DNA from: Sthenelais limicola
Taxonomy: Eukaryota; Annelida; Polychaeta; Phyllodocida; Sigalionidae
Direction: 5' to 3'
Assembly: GCA_942159475.1 (NCBI GenBank)
Contig: OW804096.1
Coordinates: 19,058,906 to 19,122,905 of the forward strand
Length of the DNA: 64,000 bases
In this document: in pieces, positions 24,661-36,095 of the stretch
How positions within the stretch are numbered: position 1 is the first letter of the stretch
Layout: each line of letters opens with the position of its first letter
Program-made: the position numbers and the translations under genes
Notes under the pieces: model-generated
Seen by the model: only the letters and a program-made list of their open reading frames with translations
Databases searched by the model: none
Told to the model about the DNA's origin: nothing

Positions 24661-24896
24661 GGGTCAGATTTTCAGAAAATGAACAATTGACAGCTGTACA
24701 TATTTAGTAATTTCTGGTAAATTCTGCTAAAAAATGATAAACTTTCGGTATATCTGAGTATATTTTGGTATCGCATTGGTTTAAAGTATCAGTTCTGTTA
24801 TGTTAAACTGTATTTTGAAGCTCATTTCTGTCTTAAATGTGGGTTATTTGAGAAGATTGGCGAAGTTGAATTGTACATTTTCTGGAAATCTGACAC
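24661..24896 (+). mobile_element. MITE-A copy, full length (subfamily 2)
   Basis: Second of the tandem pair. Shares the AGTAATTTCTG/TAAATTCTGC partial duplication with 63402-63635. Confidence 0.92.
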
Positions 24897-25104
24897 ATTA
24901 TTTCATGGTACCCAACGAAAATCACTCATAAAGAGCGAGAGTGCTTATGATTCCTGAATAAGATCTATTTAAAAAACTATAGAATCTTATTCGTTTACGA
25001 TGTGACACCAATAGCTCTGAAAGTGTTCAGATATTGTTATGATACTACAACAAACAATACAGCATTAACAAAATATTTACAAAAAAACCCACAATCAATA
25101 AATA

Positions 25105-25337
25105 GGTCAGATTTTCAGAAAATGTACAATTCGTCTGCACCAATCCTCTCAAATAACCCACATTTAAGACAAAATTGGTCTTCAAAATGCAGTTTAACAT
25201 AACAGAACTGATACTTTAAATCAATGTGATCCCAAATATACTCAGATATACCCGGTATTAACATTTTTCAGCCAAATTTAGTAGAATTTCCTAAATTTGT
25301 ACAGCTGCCAATTGTACATTTTCTGAAGATCTGACCC
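25105..25337 (-). mobile_element. MITE-A copy, full length (subfamily 2)
   Basis: GGTCAGATTTTCAG to GATCTGACCC. Confidence 0.9.
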
Positions 25338-25467
25338 ATATAATAAATACCAAATGGCACTCTGTATGGTTTATAGTCTTAACAAGCTGAAGGATGAGAC
25401 TTGTCCCTTAGGGACTTGTTAGCATTTCTCAACCCAATTATAAACCCCTATCATTCCCATTGGTATA

Positions 25468-25700
25468 TGATCTTCAGAAAATGCACAATCGGCAGACCTA
25501 CACATTTAGTCGATTCTGCTAAATTAGACTGAAAAATTGTCATTACTCGGTTTATCCGAGTATATTTGGTATTGCATTGATTCACACATTCTGTATGGTT
25601 ATGTTGAACTGTATTTTTAACCTTATTCTTGTCTTAAATTCGGATTATTTGAAAATATTAATTGAAGAGGCGAATTGTACATTTTCTGACGAATTGACCC
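25468..25700 (+). mobile_element. MITE-A copy, left end decayed
   Basis: ATCTTCAGAAAATGCACAATCG to GAATTGACCC. Confidence 0.82.
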
Positions 25701-25930
25701 ATAAACATATCATTCTGTGTACATCTACAGATGTTCTTCCAATTGATAGATTAAGACACTTCATTTGGGATGTGAATGTAGTAAGTCTTGACAAGGTGAA
25801 TAATGAATCTAGTTCCTTTAGGACTCGTTACTGGTCTATGGTTTATAAACCCATATACATTGATGGATATATGTACAGTGTGTACTCATTGTCTTTACAT
25901 TCCGAAATACTTCAACAAAGAAATATTTAA

Positions 25931-26167
25931 GAGTCAGATTTTCAGAAAATGTACAATTAGCAGCTGTACACATTTAGTAAATTCCGCTAAATTAGCCTGA
26001 AAAGTGTGGTCAATACTTGGTAAATTCGAGTATATTTGGCATTGCATTGATTCTAGCAATCTGTTTGGTTAGGTTGAACTGTATTTTGAACTTTATTTTC
26101 GTCTAAAATTTGGGTTATTTGAGAGGATTGGTGAAAGCAAATTGTACATTTTCTGGCGATTTCACCA
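25931..26167 (+). mobile_element. MITE-A copy, full length (subfamily 1)
   Basis: GAGTCAGATTTTCAG to GATTTCACCA. Confidence 0.87.
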
Positions 26168-26633
26168 ATAAAGAGTCTCTATTGTATCGTTAAAAGGATA
26201 TTAATTGTAAAATAATCTCTTGAATTTAAGCGTGAGACTACTGGTTGAGTATATAGCATTACTGTAAGTATTTGGTGTTCAATAATTTCCCTCCAAATTT
26301 TCAATTTTCAAAATATTGTATGTCTAAATCAATAATGAAATGTATAAGGAAGGTCCGCAAAATATCAAGCTACTTTACCATATCATATTCATGCTCATGG
26401 TCAACATACTAATCAGGGATGCCTGGAAGACCTGAGAAACATAGCTTTCACAGAATGATGTTTAAAGGAGTGATTTTGTAGATGCTTCTTCCCTTTTTGG
26501 AAATTGGAAATAAAATTGATACATGCATACATGTTAATGTGGTCAGCCACTGAGCAACGGTAGCGCCACCTACAGTGCCAGTGTGGCAAAATGGTCGAGG
26601 CTACCTTTAGTCAATGTGTGACTAAGTCAGTAT

Positions 26634-26775
26634 ATGGGTGAAATTGACAGAAAATGTACAATTCACACTCACCAATAATACCAAATAAGCCAAATTAAAA
26701 ACAAAAATTAATTTCAAATACAGTTCAACACAGCCAAAGATAATTTTTAAATCAACACAAGAGACAAATTAGCCA
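26634..26775 (-). mobile_element. MITE-A, 5' fragment
   Basis: GGGTGAAATTGACAGAAAATG; similarity fades after the CAACACAGCCAAAG block. Confidence 0.6.
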
Positions 26776-26829
26776 CTTTAATTTAATACACTATGTTGTT
26801 ATCTTCTCCGAAAGTATAATATTAGATTA

Positions 26830-26945
26830 GATTTAGATTTAAAATATTTTATTCAGGACATTGAACATTTTCATACATACAGTACAAATATTCTCAGGAC
26901 AGCCCGACTTGCCAAAAGGTATTTTACAGAAAAGGAATAAGGTTA
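26830..26945. repeat. Dispersed repeat also at 62510-62600
   Basis: Shared ATTTTATTCA and TATTTTCAGGACAGCC(T)GA words. It resembles a retroposon tail but is not assigned. Confidence 0.45.
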
Positions 26946-26975
26946 CAGATATGAGTAGAATCAGTACAATATATA

Positions 26976-27102
26976 CACAGAACTACCCAGGATTTCGAGG
27001 TGGGAGTGAATATTCACCGATGACGGTCAAGAGACAGTAGTCCCGCGATCGTCATTGGTGAATATTCACAATGCCGAGAATCCAAGGGTTGTTCTGTGTT
27101 TA
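26976..27102. repeat. Foldback element, arms about 50 bp
   Basis: GTGAATATTCACCGATGACG pairs with CGTCATTGGTGAATATTCAC, and ACACAGAAC with GTTCTGTGT. Confidence 0.82.
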
Positions 27103-27109
27103 TTTCACC

Positions 27110-27830
27110 CCGCACACTAGACTAATGTTAAATTAACATGATCTACAGCAATTTTGAGAAATAAATTGTTAAATAATTAGTTCTTTAGGTAGATTCGCTT
27201 AGAAAACATAGCTCCGAAGAAGGACCGGAACTGGCGAAGATCAGAAAGGATGCATGCACACAGTGTTACAAAAACTAGGTCGGCCGTGTATTTCCCGCGG
27301 GCAATATCGCATCAGTTACTGACCAGCTAAACAATATATAGAGCCTATGTTATCTCTATGGACTGAGCATATCAAGGGTGAAATAAAGGTTATTACGAGC
27401 AGACAGTTAATAGTTATTGCGATATAATTTCTTAAATTACATTAATTAAATTACATTTTTAATGACATTTTCGTATAATACATGGTACATACATACTACA
27501 AGTTTTCAATATAGAATAAAAATACATGTTCTCATCACAAATCACTGATAACAGTGTGAGTGCTGACAAGCAACTAAAAAGACATACAACTATTACCACC
27601 GACGCTATGCTCTATCACATAGACCATTATAAATAGTATGTTTCAGTTTTAGTTTTACCTTAATACAGAGCAGGGTATGAGAATTAACTTCATACAAGGC
27701 AGTATACATGTTTCAATGGTAAATCATACATTGTTGACAGCAACCTATCACACTATATCAAATACTTAATACACATTTTCCACAAATAAAAAAAAAAAAC
27801 CATTCATATTTTTAATTTTTTTTTTGTGTG
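27110..27830. other. Intergenic, no gene seen
   Basis: AT-rich; no exon or repeat recognised. Confidence 0.35.
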
Positions 27831-27832
27831 TT

Positions 27833-27920
27833 TTCACCCTCAGGTATCTACTTTACCTGTATGTTGATAATTTTTCAACCTAATTTAACGGAAATTACTA
27901 ATTGTACAGTTTTGGGGATT
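27833..27920 (-). mobile_element. MITE-A, degenerate fragment
   Basis: TTTTTCAACCTAATTTAACGG to AATTGTACAGTTTTGGGGAT. Confidence 0.45.
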
Positions 27921-27944
27921 TGGGTCGAGCCGCCCTTCTCTAAT

Positions 27945-28150
27945 ATACACAGTCTAGGCCCAAAGTTTAGAGAGTCCCTTCAAATGAAGGGAAAGGCTCT
28001 CGTCTCAAACCGCAAAGCGCCATTATAATTCCATTAAGACTGCAAAATGTCATTATATTCCCATTAAAACGCCGAGTCTGAGTCCAGAAAACTGATTAGC
28101 AAAGTAGGCTGACATACTATTCTTATCTGATCTGAGGGTTTAGACCTAGA
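27945..28150 (-). repeat. Dispersed repeat D, inverted copy
   Basis: Reverse complement of 12690-12905. Confidence 0.75.
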
Positions 28151-28281
28151 GCGTGTACACAGTAGCTCACCATTCTTGGAATACAGAACATCTTGTTTGT
28201 ATGACTCTCTTAATTAAGCCTCTTTAATCCGTTCTTTATTGAGCTGTTGGTCCTGTCCTCTGGGGGGGGGTCCTGATAAAT

Positions 28282-28508
28282 GGGTAAGGTCGTCAGAAAA
28301 TGTAGAATCGGCAGCTCTATACATTAAATTCTGCTGAATTAGGCTGAAAAGGATGATGAATATAGGAATATCTAGTATTGTGTACATTAAATATATTGAT
28401 TTGATTAAAGATATATGTCCGCCTATACATTTTAAACATATTTTCTGTCTAAAATTTGTTATATTTGAGATGGTTGATGAAGGCAAATTGTACATTTTCA
28501 GATGCCCT
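28282..28508 (+). mobile_element. MITE-A copy, both ends decayed
   Basis: GGGTAAGGTCGTCAGAAAATG to ATTTTCAGATGCCCTGACC. Confidence 0.75.
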
Positions 28509-28603
28509 GACCAGAGAAGCTTTAAGACCCCTGTCCATTACCCAGACTGCCTGGAGCACTGTTGGCAAATACCACAGTATTAAAGTATTTTAATCTCCAT
28601 ATA

Positions 28604-28809
28604 TGCCAATTATCAGGGTGAATGATAAGCTATAAAGCACTGCAATTGGATGCAATTATCAGGGTGCATGATCATCTATAAAGCACTGCAACTGGATGCA
28701 ATTATCAGGGTGCATGATCATCTATAAAGCACTGCAACTGGATGCAATTATCAGGGTGCATGATCATCTATAAAGCACTGCAACTGGATGCAATTATCAG
28801 GGTGCATGA
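28604..28809 (+). repeat. 46-bp minisatellite, about 4.5 copies
   Basis: Unit TGCAATTATCAGGGTGCATG plus ATCATCTATAAAGCACTGCAACTGGA; the internal copies are nearly identical. Confidence 0.95.
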
Positions 28810-28919
28810 GGTGTTAATAATAACCCTTGACCTAGATAGATTTACTTGACCTATTTAGGACATTAGGGTAGGGGGAGACTAAAAAGACTAATGACCTCCG
28901 TATGTTGGACACTTGGATT

Positions 28920-29490
28920 TGCAGTCCTCACTGACTGAAGTACTTTTGGCAAACACCACAATGTTAAAGTATTGTAGTCTGCCGTGACAATGGACATGGG
29001 ATTTAAGGCTGCAGTTAACGTTGGTCAAAAACTAAATTTTTTCTACTGTTTGTTCCATCCTTTTCCAAATCATCTTAAGGTCATTTGGCCAAAATTGTGT
29101 AGGATTTTGTCCAGTGGGTATTGTTACAGGGCTTCTAAAGCGTCATTATTTGTATTTGGAGAACCCGCCCAAATCCTTCCCAGTGAAGGATTCACTTATT
29201 ATCACTCACTGGCGGCCATTTTTACTTGGCTAATTCGGCTTCACATTCTTATAAATTATAATTCAAACATATAACAGCAGTAACATATTGATAAATTCAG
29301 TCTTATAGATTATAATATGTTTGAATTTGGTAAGATTTGCTTTGTCATACTAGCTGAGAATGCAGCTTTAAATTTGAGATAGTTGAGATGACCTGCCATG
29401 AATTACCACAGCTGCCTGAAGTACTTTTGCATGGCAAGCACCACAATGTTAAAGTATTAGTCTGCCGTGGCAATGGATATGGGCCTTAAC
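28920..29490. repeat. Local duplication beside the satellites
   Basis: GAAGTACTTTTGGCAAACACCACAATGTTAAAG (28937) recurs near 29418 with changes, and more distantly near 28555. Each is followed by CTGCCGTG(A/G)CAATGGA. Confidence 0.65.
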
Positions 29491-29599
29491 CATACCAATC
29501 TATAGAGAAGGTGGTGCCTTAATATATTAGCTTACCATACTTGACCTCCCTTATCATCACTCACCGGGGGCAATTTTCTCTCGGCAATTACACCTCAAA

Positions 29600-30350
29600 T
29601 TCTTATATAAACATGTAATAACAGCAGATAACTGATGAATTCCATCCTTTAAGTTATAATATGAGTAACTTGTATAAACATATAACAGCAGCAGAATGTT
29701 GATGTATCCAGTCCTATAAGTCATAATATGAGTAACTCTTGTATAAACATATAACAGCAGCAGAATATTGATAAATCCAGTCCTATAAGTCATAATATGA
29801 GTAACTCTTGTATAAACATATAACAGCAGCAGAATATTGATAAATTCAGTCCTATAAGTGATAATATGAGTAACTCTTGTATAAACATATAACAGCAGCA
29901 GAACATTGATAAATCCAGTCCTATAAGTGATAATATAAGTAACTCTTGTATAAACATATAACAGCAGCAGAACATTGATAAATCCAGTCCTATAAGTCAT
30001 AATATGAGTAACTCTTGTATAAACATATAACAACAGCAGAACATTGATAAATCCAGTCCTATAAGTGATAATATGAGTAACTCTTGTATAAACATATAAC
30101 AGCAGCAGAATATTGATAAATTCAGTCCTATAAGTGATAATATGAGTAACTCTTGTATAAACATATAACAGCAGCAGAACATTGATGAATCCAGTCATAT
30201 AAGTGATAATATGAGTAACTCTTGTATAAACATATAACAGCAGCAGAACATTGATAAATCCAGTCCTATAAGTCATAATATGAGTAACTCTTGTATAAAC
30301 ATATATCAGCAGCAGAATATTGATAAATCCAGTCCTATAAGTCATAATAT
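29600..30350 (-). repeat. 69-bp satellite array, 11 copies
   Basis: Unit of 69 bp (TTGTATAAACATATAACAGC, AGCAGAATATTGATAAATCC, AGTCCTATAAGTCATAATAT, GAGTAACTC). Because 69 is 3 x 23 and one frame lacks stops, the minus strand shows a 262-codon ORF of a 23-residue hydrophobic repeat. A single detached unit lies at 29268-29320. The same satellite occurs inverted at 58.3-59.9 kb. Confidence 0.97.
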
Positions 30351-30649
30351 AAGTAAATTTGGAAAGATTTGATTTGTTCTAATAGCTGAGAATGCTGCTT
30401 TAACTGTACCACTCTAAAGGGAGGGTGGTGCCGTACTATATTAGCTTACCATACTTGGCGTGTGTCCTTTGTCAATATATCACACTCTAGCACACCAGCT
30501 TGGTATAGAGAGATTAGAATACCATGAGCCTTTATAATATTCATTATCCCCTTCCATTAAGAAGATACGATGCCTCACCCTACTATGGCTCCTGCTCCTA
30601 TACTATCCTCCCAATATCAGTATCACTAATTGCTTTTGTTAGATATGGA

Positions 30650-31030
30650 CAAGGTGTATGGGAGGTGCAATAACAGAATGTGTATTATATGCCCATGCTG
30701 TATGAGAGGTGCAATAACAGAATTTGTATTATATGCCCATGGTGTATGAGAGGTGCAATAACAGAATGTGTATTATACGCCCATGCTGTATGAGGGGTGC
30801 AATAACAGAATGTGTATTATATGCTCATGCTGTATGAGGGGTGCAATAACAGAATGTGTATTATATGCCCATGCTGTATGAGAAGTGCAATAACAGAATG
30901 TGTATTATATGCCCATGCTGTATGAGAAGTGCAATAACAGAATGTGTATTATTTACCCATTTTGTATGAGGGGTGCAATAACAAAATGTGTATTATGTGC
31001 CCCTATTTTGTATGACAGGTGCTACAAAAA
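30650..31030 (+). repeat. 44-bp minisatellite, about 8 copies
   Basis: Unit GAGGTGCAATAACAGAATGT plus GTATTATATGCCCATGCTGTATGA; later copies diverge. Confidence 0.93.
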
Positions 31031-31404
31031 TGTGAAATATATATGTACCGATGCTATATATAGAGAGAATGGAACGAGCGGTGCATAAAAAAAACATTTA
31101 TTGGACGAGATTCCTCTGGAGGTGCCGCAAGTTCCATTCTATATTTATTATATACCCTTACAATGCTACCAAATATCAAATGAAAATTGCTTTCATATTC
31201 TTATTTTGGGCCCACTTGCAGTGCTACTTTTAACGAAGTCAAATTTTTATAGTACACATACTATATGAATATTTTTATAGCACCCCCACTTATTGCACCT
31301 CTCATATGGAATGCGCATATAATAAATGATAAATATGTTAACTAATTCGCTGGTTTCAGCTACTTAGAATATTCAGGCTCTCCTTACTCTACCTTACTTG
31401 TTAG

Positions 31405-31520
31405 TTAACCATTAGATGTATTATATGACCATACTATATGAGGGGTGTATTAAGGGGGGTGCAGTAACAGAATGTGTATTATATGCCCTTGCTGTATGAG
31501 ATCCAGGGGTGCAATAACAA
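31405..31520 (+). repeat. Detached copies of the 44-bp unit
   Basis: Two diverged units (GTATTATATGACCATACTATATG, and GTATTATATGCCCTTGCTGTATG). Confidence 0.75.
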
Positions 31521-31524
31521 AAAC

Positions 31525-31648
31525 TACTTAGATGTCCTTCATGTTTGCCATCATTGGTATCCACTAAATCTCCTCTTTTCAAATATGGTGATATCTCAAA
31601 ATCCACTTTTTGTGACTTGCAACTCATGTATCTGTAACAAATCACATA
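31525..31648 (+). mobile_element. MITE-B, 3' part
   Basis: Ends ATGTATCTGTAACAAATCAC and meets the next copy end to end. Confidence 0.75.
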
Positions 31649-32047
31649 TGTGATATGTTACAGGGAAATGAGTCAAAAGAAATGGATTTTGAGATATTAT
31701 CATATTTGAAAAGAGATCAAGCCGATTCCAATGGTAGCAAACAACAGGACATCTAAATATTGTTTCTATATTTCAAGGTTCATATTTTTATTTTTGAAAA
31801 AAAAAGTTGCTATGTTTCTGGATGTGTAATTACCAGTAAAGTAACTAAATATATTCCATATGAAGGCCTTCACAATGAAAGGATATATTTAATACAATGT
31901 CCTGAAATTTGCTACACCGATTTATATGACTATAAGTGCTAAAGCCCCTAAAAATCAAAACATTTCAATGAAGAGATCTTGTAATAAAAACACTTTGAAA
32001 AATATCAATTTTGCGACTTATGACTCATTTTCCTGGAACACAACACA
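31649..32047 (-). mobile_element. MITE-B copy, full length
   Basis: GTGATATGTTACAGGGAAATG to ATTTTCCTGGAACACAACAC. The 67-bp minisatellite starts at its right end with no gap. Confidence 0.85.
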
Positions 32048-32905
32048 TATTAGAGAGGTTCCACTGTACATATTTGACTCTAATAACAAACCCCCCCCAG
32101 TCTCATGGATGTCCATATTAGAGAGGTTCCACTGTACATATTTGACTCTAATAACAAACCCCACCAGTCTCATGGATGTCCATATTAGAGAGGTTCCACT
32201 GTACATATTTGACTCTAATAACAAACCCCACCAGTCTCATGGATGTCCATATTAGAGAGGTTCTACTGTACATATTTGACTCTAATAACAAACCCCACCA
32301 GTCTCATGGATGTCCATATTAGAGAGGTTCCACTGTACATATTTGACTCTAATAACAAACCCCCACCAGTCTCATGGATGTCCATATTAGAGAGGTTCCA
32401 CTGTACATATTTGACTCTAATAACAAACCCCACCAGTCTCATGGATGTCCATATTAGAGAGGTTCCACTGTACATATTTGACTCTAATAACACCCCCCCC
32501 CCCCCACCAGTCTCATGGATGTCCATATTAGAGAGGTTCTACTGTACATATTTGACTCTAATGACAAACCCCACCAGTCTCATGGATGTCCATATTAGAG
32601 AGATTCCACTGTACACATTTGACTCTAATAACAAAGCCCACCAGTCTCATGGATGTCCATATTAGAGAGGTTCCACTGTACATATTTGACTCTAATAACA
32701 AAGCCCACCAGTCTCATGGATGTCCATATTAGAGAGGTTCCACTGTACATATTTGACTCTAATAACAAACCCCACCAGTCTCATGGATGTCCATATTAGA
32801 GAGGTTCCACTGTACATATTTGACTCTAATAACAAACCCCACCAGTCTCATGGATGTCCATATTGGAGAGGTTCCACTGTACAAATTTGACTCTAATAAC
32901 AAAGC
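32046..32905 (+). repeat. 67-bp minisatellite, 13 copies
   Basis: Unit of about 67 bp (ATTAGAGAGGTTCCACTGTA, CATATTTGACTCTAATAACA, AACCCCACCAGTCTCATGGATGTCC). The C-run varies from about 4 to 15, so reading frames change from unit to unit and the ORFs on both strands are artefacts. Confidence 0.97.
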
Positions 32906-33144
32906 CCGCCCCGGCTGTACGGCGGATCCACTTGAGCCCACACCTGATTACAATCCCTGCATCAAGGCAGGAGGCAGTTCATTAGTCTGGATATATGTAA
33001 ACAGCTTCCAATCATCTGCTTCACGGATGAAATTCATAAAGATTTTCCACCTGACGGAGCTTGTTCCTGGTGAGATGTTCCCCCGCATGTACTTGAGGGA
33101 CGAAGGCTGGCAGATGTGCAAGCTAAAGTACTTGTGTAATATTA

Positions 33145-33381
33145 GGGTCAGATTTTCAGAAAGTGTACAATTCACCTTTCACCAATTCTCTCAAATATCC
33201 AAAATTCAGACGAAAATAAAGTTCAAAATATTGTTCAACCTAACCAAACAGATTGCTAGAATCAATGCAATGCCGAATATACTCGAATTTACCTAGTATT
33301 GACCAAATTGCAGCCTAATTTAGCAGAATTTACTAAATGTGTAGAGCTGCCAATTGTACATTTTCTGAAAATATGACTCAT
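33145..33381 (-). mobile_element. MITE-A copy, full length (subfamily 1)
   Basis: GGGTCAGATTTTCAGAAAGTG to GAAAATATGACTCA. Confidence 0.88.
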
Positions 33382-33435
33382 AGGCCTGAGTAGCTGATGT
33401 GAATGGCCGTTTTACTGTTGGTAGTGCTAATTATG

Positions 33436-33670
33436 ATGTGTTAGAAAAAAATGAGTCCCTAGTTTCAAAATTGATATTTTTTAAAGCTTTATATTTACAC
33501 GATCTCCTCGTAGGAATGGTCTCATCATTGGGATATCTAGCGCTTGAAGTAGTATAAATACATGTATCAAATTTCAAGACAGGTTAATAAATATATCATT
33601 CCATTTCTTATAAGATGAAGATGCAGTATACTGAATGACTTTGCTAGTAATTGTCAATCAATTTTTTAGA
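33436..33670 (+). mobile_element. MITE-B, diverged 5' part
   Basis: GATGTGTTAGAAAAAAATGAG start; fades after TAGTAATTGTCAATC. Confidence 0.65.
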
Positions 33671-34009
33671 GACCTATAGTGCTTTGTGAGTCTGAATCTG
33701 TACACCTAATATTGTTTATATATTTAAGTTGACATCTAAAAATAAGGGATCGTTGCAAACAAGCCGGGAAATTCACGGCTACTAAAACTTTTTTTAGCCA
33801 TTCAGTATGAGAGTTGGCAGGCTTTTTGCAGTGCGACTCTGCAAGGTCTGCAGTCAGTCTTATGGTTCCTCCATAAGACAACTGCAGACATTTACATTTT
33901 AGGATTAGATTCTCTATTTCATTTAATTTTTATGGGGATAATCCCAGAGTTTCTACCTTCAATATGAGAATGATATTCCTTAGTTGTTTTTCTGATGGGA
34001 GATGACAGG

Positions 34010-34283
34010 TTCCCCAGTCCGCCGCTATGACATCATTGTTGTGGGCGTTGTGGCAGTAGGCGTGCCAGTGGTCATGTGATCGGATCGGATTCATCTGATT
34101 GGTTGAGGGCGGTAATCCCTTCTGCTGTTCCGCTGTTCCATTGAGTTTTTGTTTTGGCGGCCATTTTAAACTCCTCTCCCCTTGAATGTGTGGTTTGTGA
34201 GAACTTTTTAATTATTGCTTAGATAAAAAACTTTTTCAAATATAATTTGAAGTAAAAATTGCAAGCCATCTTCTGAGACTGGT
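34010..34283 (+). promoter_or_regulatory. Promoter and non-coding first exon candidate
   Basis: CpG-bearing stretch with TGACATCA (CRE-like), GATTGGTT (inverted CCAAT), GGCGGCCATTTT (YY1-like) and, about 130 bp further on, a CTG|GTAAGA donor at 34282. No coding exon was found downstream before the MITE copies begin at 35.0 kb. Confidence 0.3.
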
Positions 34284-34424
34284 AAGAAAGTTTTGAAGTG
34301 GGAAAAATAGGGGTATTCCTATATACCGTAAATCACTTGGGCAAGTGCACCGGTCCTGAGTTTGAAGAGCATAACATAGCTTTTTCTATCGAAATAACAG
34401 TTGGTGCCGTTCATCACGACAGTA

Positions 34425-34990
34425 CATCAAATGTACCCTTGGAGTATATTTAACTACTTTACTGGTAATAATCCACCCAGAAATATTGCAAAATTGTTTT
34501 TAAACATAAAATATAATATATAGAAACACTTTTTAGATTTCGATAAATTTGAAGAATTTGAATCCCTAGTTGGTGATTGCCATACTTTGAGATACAATTT
34601 GTTTAGATTTCCTAAATCTTAGCACATAAACTTGAGTAGCGGTTGGTAGCTGATAGTATACTGCCATCACTGCTAAATATGTCATATAGCTCGCTCTTGG
34701 GTTAGTAGTCGCAAAGACTTTCAAAGTGTTTTATCTCTTTGTTAGAATTGTTTTTATTTTATTTTTATTTTCTATCTGGCACTTTAAGTCTTTTAAATAA
34801 ATATTCTAAATTCCGAGACTACATATTACATATACCATAGCATTTCTAAGGTCATACTATGACATGAGTAATCGAACATTAAATATGAAAGCACTCTTTA
34901 GATTTTCTATATGTAAGCAACGTTGAAATACACTTTACCTCATCTTTTCAATGAGGATGGTATTTCAAAATCCATTCTTTTCAACTGAAC
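34425..34990 (+). mobile_element. MITE-B, old fragments
   Basis: GGAGTATATTTAACTACTTTACTGG (34440) and CTCATCTTTTCAATGAGGATGG (34938) match internal blocks; probably two decayed copies. Confidence 0.5.
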
Positions 34991-35043
34991 AGAAATGTAT
35001 AGCAATAACGTTTAGGGATACGCCCATCCATCATGGTATAAGA

Positions 35044-35278
35044 GGGTCAGATTTTTCAGAAAATGTACAATTGGCAGCTGTACACATTTAGTAAATTCTG
35101 CTAAATTAACCTCAATGGGGTCAATACTATGTAAATTCGAGTATATTCGGCATTGCATTGATTCTAGCAATAAGTTTGGTTATATTGAGCCGAATTTAGA
35201 ACCTCATTTATGTCTTAAATTTGGGTTATTTGAGAGGATTGGTGAAGACGAATTGTACATTTTCTGGTGATTTCACCC
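35044..35278 (+). mobile_element. MITE-A copy, full length
   Basis: GGGTCAGATTTTTCAG to GATTTCACCC; one extra T in the left TIR. Confidence 0.88.
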
Positions 35279-35465
35279 AAAAGAGTGTTTTATATAGTAA
35301 GTGAGTGAGTAGTTGTTGGTAGAGGGAGTGGTTATCAACAATGCCTTAGCATGAGTCAAATAGACGCTAAACATGTCTCACATTATCTAGGTGTCGGCTT
35401 TCTAGATCTTCCTATAAGTCTTCCTTATCAGCTTACAGGTTTTTCGATAGAGGCCTTGTATTTAT

Positions 35466-35677
35466 GGGTCAGATTTTCATAAAATGTAAATTGGCAGCCG
35501 TACACATTTAATAAATTCTGCCAATACTAGGTAAATTTGAGTATATTGGCATAACATTGATTCTAGCAATCTGTTTGGTTAGGTTGAACTGTTTTTTGAA
35601 CTTTATTTTCGTCTGAAATTGGGGTTATTTCAAAGGATTGGCGAAGGTGAATCGTACATTTTCTGGTGACATCACCC
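35466..35677 (+). mobile_element. MITE-A copy with small internal deletion
   Basis: GGGTCAGATTTTCATAAAATG to GACATCACCC; about 20 bp missing after TTCTGC. Confidence 0.85.
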
Positions 35678-35764
35678 TAATGTCTTCTTAGGTTATTTGT
35701 ATCGGTGATAACATCATATTTATGGTTCAATTGAGTAATTAATATTTACTTTTAGAGCATTGTT

Positions 35765-35827
35765 CAACTTCGCCATGCAATCTATACTCGAATTTACCTA
35801 GTATTGACCAAATTTCAGCCTAATTTA
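35765..35827 (-). mobile_element. MITE-A, left piece cut by the LTR element
   Basis: TTCAACTTCGCCATGCAATC to CAGCCTAATTTA; continues at 53360 on the far side of the retroelement. It also lacks the left TIR and an internal segment. Confidence 0.85.
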
Positions 35828-36075
35828 TGATATAATACTGTGTGTCCCCAGTATTAATGCTACGAATAAAGGTAATAGTCCTAAGACTATCCTACAGTTT
35901 AAATTTTGAATAGATTCGGTGAGAGAGAAGAAGTGCAGACACGGCGACTGTAATATTATAAGTGAGTAGAGGCGAGCTCCCTCAGTGTATTTATTCCAAG
36001 GTTCTAGTGCTGCCCGCGTGGACGCAGCCACGCCCCAGGCCTCCCGAGCCTTCCCAGAAACCCACTACTGTAACA
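35828..36075 (-). repeat. 3' LTR of the retroelement
   Basis: Same 248 bp as the 5' LTR, with the polypurine tract immediately to its right (upstream on the minus strand). The outer flank reads ttta, the target duplication. Confidence 0.95.
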
Positions 36076-36080
36076 TAATG

Positions 36081-36095
36081 CCCCCCTCCCCCCTT
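36081..36095 (-). promoter_or_regulatory. Polypurine tract (plus-strand primer)
   Basis: The minus strand reads AAGGGGGGAGGGGGG, five bases before the TGTTAC start of the 3' LTR. This is the expected place and composition for the PPT of an LTR retroelement. Confidence 0.85.

Noticed and set aside
25577..25930. 117-codon ORF
   Set aside because: Most of it is MITE-A sequence; several MITE-A copies yield similar short ORFs by chance.
29557..30345. 262-codon ORF of a 23-residue hydrophobic repeat
   Set aside because: It is the 69-bp satellite read in a frame without stops. Unit length is a multiple of three, other frames are also partly open, and the inverted array gives the same false protein.
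28604..32905. Tandem repeats considered as a CRISPR array
   Set aside because: Contiguous minisatellite units without unique spacers, in a eukaryotic genome.
32018..32941. Several overlapping ORFs on both strands
   Set aside because: 67-bp minisatellite; frames depend on poly-C length.
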